Program-made: the position numbers and the translations under genes
The notes under the pieces: generated by a model
The model's input: the letters and a program-made list of their open reading frames with translations, nothing else
Database searches by the model: none
What the model was told of the DNA's origin: nothing
Assembly: GCA_956465555.1 (NCBI GenBank)
Contig: OY101115.1
Coordinates: forward strand, 682,001 to 746,000
Direction: 5' to 3'
Source of the DNA: Nitzschia sp. pyKryTriq1
Taxonomy: Eukaryota > Bacillariophyta > Bacillariophyceae > Bacillariales > Bacillariaceae
Length of the DNA: 64,000 bases
Shown: positions 62,804-64,000 of the stretch, piece by piece
Numbering within the stretch: position 1 is the first letter of the stretch
Layout: every line of letters starts with the position of its first letter

Positions 62804-64000
62804 ATGCCCCCCATGAAGTCGTCACTATTCTTCGTATTTTCCATTCTCGCTTTTTTGGAATGTTGCTCCGTCGTAGTAGCTCAGTCGTACTCGACGGAAC
62901 ACCAGTGCCTTCAGAGTGAGTCGGCGCTTGTCATTCTTAGCAAAGATCCTGTATCTGGCAACTTTTCGGTAGTGCAGCGTTTGGATTCAAGAGAGCCGGT
63001 ATTTCTCCCCGGTATCCAGTTCAGGAAGCTCGAGCTTTCCCAAATGACAGAGCACGAAGACGAACGACGCAGCCTGTTGAGGACTGAGGTTGCTGCCTTT
63101 CCTGCCATTGTAGCGGAAGGAGCTGAAAACACAGATCTCTTTCGTCGGTTACATGATTTCGGGGGTCAAGTATCTCGGGAAGAGGTGCCAGCCGTCGACT
63201 CTGATGAGCTGTACTATGCGTGGGAATGTAGCTGTCACAGTGACGCGTTCCAGCAATTTGCTATTGCATACTGCCCTCTCGATATTGACACATGCCTTCG
63301 ACCTTCTCGGTGGCGGACTTCGAATAGAATACCAGGCTGTCGAAATATTGCGAAAGCCTACGACGTTAGCAGGTACACCTTTTTCTTCGCAATGATCTGG
63401 CTGTTGGTACTTCTCGTTGCTCTCTGGACATCTGGTATGGGCTCTTCTATGGGCGGGTTTCTGATGTCCCGATGTGTTCCTGACTGGAATGACAGGGCTG
63501 TGAACCGTCTACTCCGGAGACACCCAGACCGGGCACGACAAATGATCAGAACGTTTGTTGTTCGCGAGCAACGTGCACTGTTGGCTGCCAGGACAATGCA
63601 AGCCACAAATACTGGCGACGAGGGACAGGCAGGTACCATGAACGGGGGAGGTGGCAGTGATGTCAACAGCTCAACAACGCGGCTGACCAGCCTGGTACTT
63701 CGGACAAAAGTGTACAGGACATCGAGCCAACCTGATGGCGACAAAGATGATTCAGCAAGCGAGACGGAAGAGGATCGATGTATCATTTGTTTCAGTTCCT
63801 TCACATCTGGTGATCGCGTAGGATCATTAAAGTGCAGTCACCTCTTTCACTCGGACTGCCTCAAAGTATGGTTACAGCGGCGTAATGCATGTCCACTTTG
63901 TCAAACAGAGGATATCGCGATGCCTCGCCACGAAGAAACTTTGTCTGCAACAGAAGAGTCGTCCTCGACAAGAGTCGAGGACGATGGTACCATCGATCAC
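62804..64000 (+). CDS. RING-H2 E3 ubiquitin ligase-like membrane protein (3' partial)
   Basis: An open frame of 399 codons from ATG 62804 (a second in-frame ATG at 62813) that runs off the window end without a stop. It starts with a signal peptide (SLFFVFSILAFLECCSVVVAQ), followed by a lumenal region with a Cys cluster (YAWECSCHSD, YCPLDIDTC). One membrane span (FFFAMIWLLVLLVALW) leads to a basic cytosolic segment (RRHPDRARQMIRTF). The RING-H2 domain is CIICFSSFTSGD, then CSHLFHSDCLKVWLQRRNACPLC: C3H2C3 with all eight ligands visible. Such proteins ubiquitinate membrane or secretory targets; this arrangement (signal, lumenal part, span, RING) fits the plant and animal PA-TM-RING/ATL-like style, but no PA domain is evident. 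The C-terminus lies outside the window. Confidence 0.88.
   Translation, partial: MPPMKSSLFFVFSILAFLECCSVVVAQSYSTEHQCLQSESALVILSKDPVSGNFSVVQRLDSREPVFLPGIQFRKLELSQMTEHEDERRSLLRTEVAAFPAIVAEGAENTDLFRRLHDFGGQVSREEVPAVDSDELYYAWECSCHSDAFQQFAIAYCPLDIDTCLRPSRWRTSNRIPGCRNIAKAYDVSRYTFFFAMIWLLVLLVALWTSGMGSSMGGFLMSRCVPDWNDRAVNRLLRRHPDRARQMIRTFVVREQRALLAARTMQATNTGDEGQAGTMNGGGGSDVNSSTTRLTSLVLRTKVYRTSSQPDGDKDDSASETEEDRCIICFSSFTSGDRVGSLKCSHLFHSDCLKVWLQRRNACPLCQTEDIAMPRHEETLSATEESSSTRVEDDGTIDH

Overview
The window is nuclear DNA of a photosynthetic stramenopile, most likely a pennate diatom. The evidence is: short GT-AG introns (71-125 nt, many with a GTAAG donor); precursors with a signal peptide followed by F, W or Y at the predicted cleavage point, the diatom plastid-targeting pattern; the Cys-rich module with the GDCD...VPGC...DYC pattern; Ty1/copia-type LTR elements; and dense genes on both strands with intergenic gaps of roughly 200-900 bp. 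I cannot name the species from the sequence alone.

Layout. 1-2184: 3' end of a secreted Cys-rich protein whose C-terminus resembles the second half of an alpha-carbonic anhydrase. 2.7-7.5 kb: a disordered protein, a plastid-type membrane protein and a head-to-head pair of fibrillin-like plastid paralogues. 8.4-12.5 kb: an S28 peptidase and a Deg/HtrA protease. 12.5-15.4 kb: gene-poor, with a MITE-like element and GTAC-rich repeats. 15.4-18.4 kb: a bZIP factor facing a PP1 inhibitor-3 (PPP1R11) homologue. 18.6-19.6 kb: an old copia fossil. 20.4-28 kb: an ankyrin-like protein, an aldehyde dehydrogenase, a 55-residue membrane protein, a head-to-head pair of SPFH-like proteins and a small acidic protein. 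28.9-41.4 kb: a giant TPR-J protein, a W-R-P repeat disordered protein, the PLP synthase glutaminase, an ORC1/CDC6 ATPase and an ER-type J protein. 41.8-45.0 kb: tRNA-Asp with a young copia element 90 bp upstream of it. 45.3-53.9 kb: an S10 carboxypeptidase, an acidic possibly SMN-like protein, MLH1 and an MFS carrier. 54.2-56.1 kb: a second young copia element. 56.5-64.0 kb: a nodulin-like MFS carrier, a secreted TauD-type oxygenase, a membrane protein with three hevein domains and a RING-H2 protein cut by the window end.

The genes do not form one pathway. Recurring themes are proteolysis and protein quality control (S28, S10, Deg/HtrA, two J proteins, RING-H2), genome maintenance (MLH1, ORC1/CDC6) and plastid proteins. 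Most gene models were built by joining exons by hand at GT-AG sites that keep frame and restore family motifs; where several ATGs exist I state why one was chosen.

The most striking unexplained pattern is a family of GTAC-core hexamer arrays (GTACNN repeated, often self-complementary) that recur in the upstream regions of most genes here and only rarely inside coding sequence.
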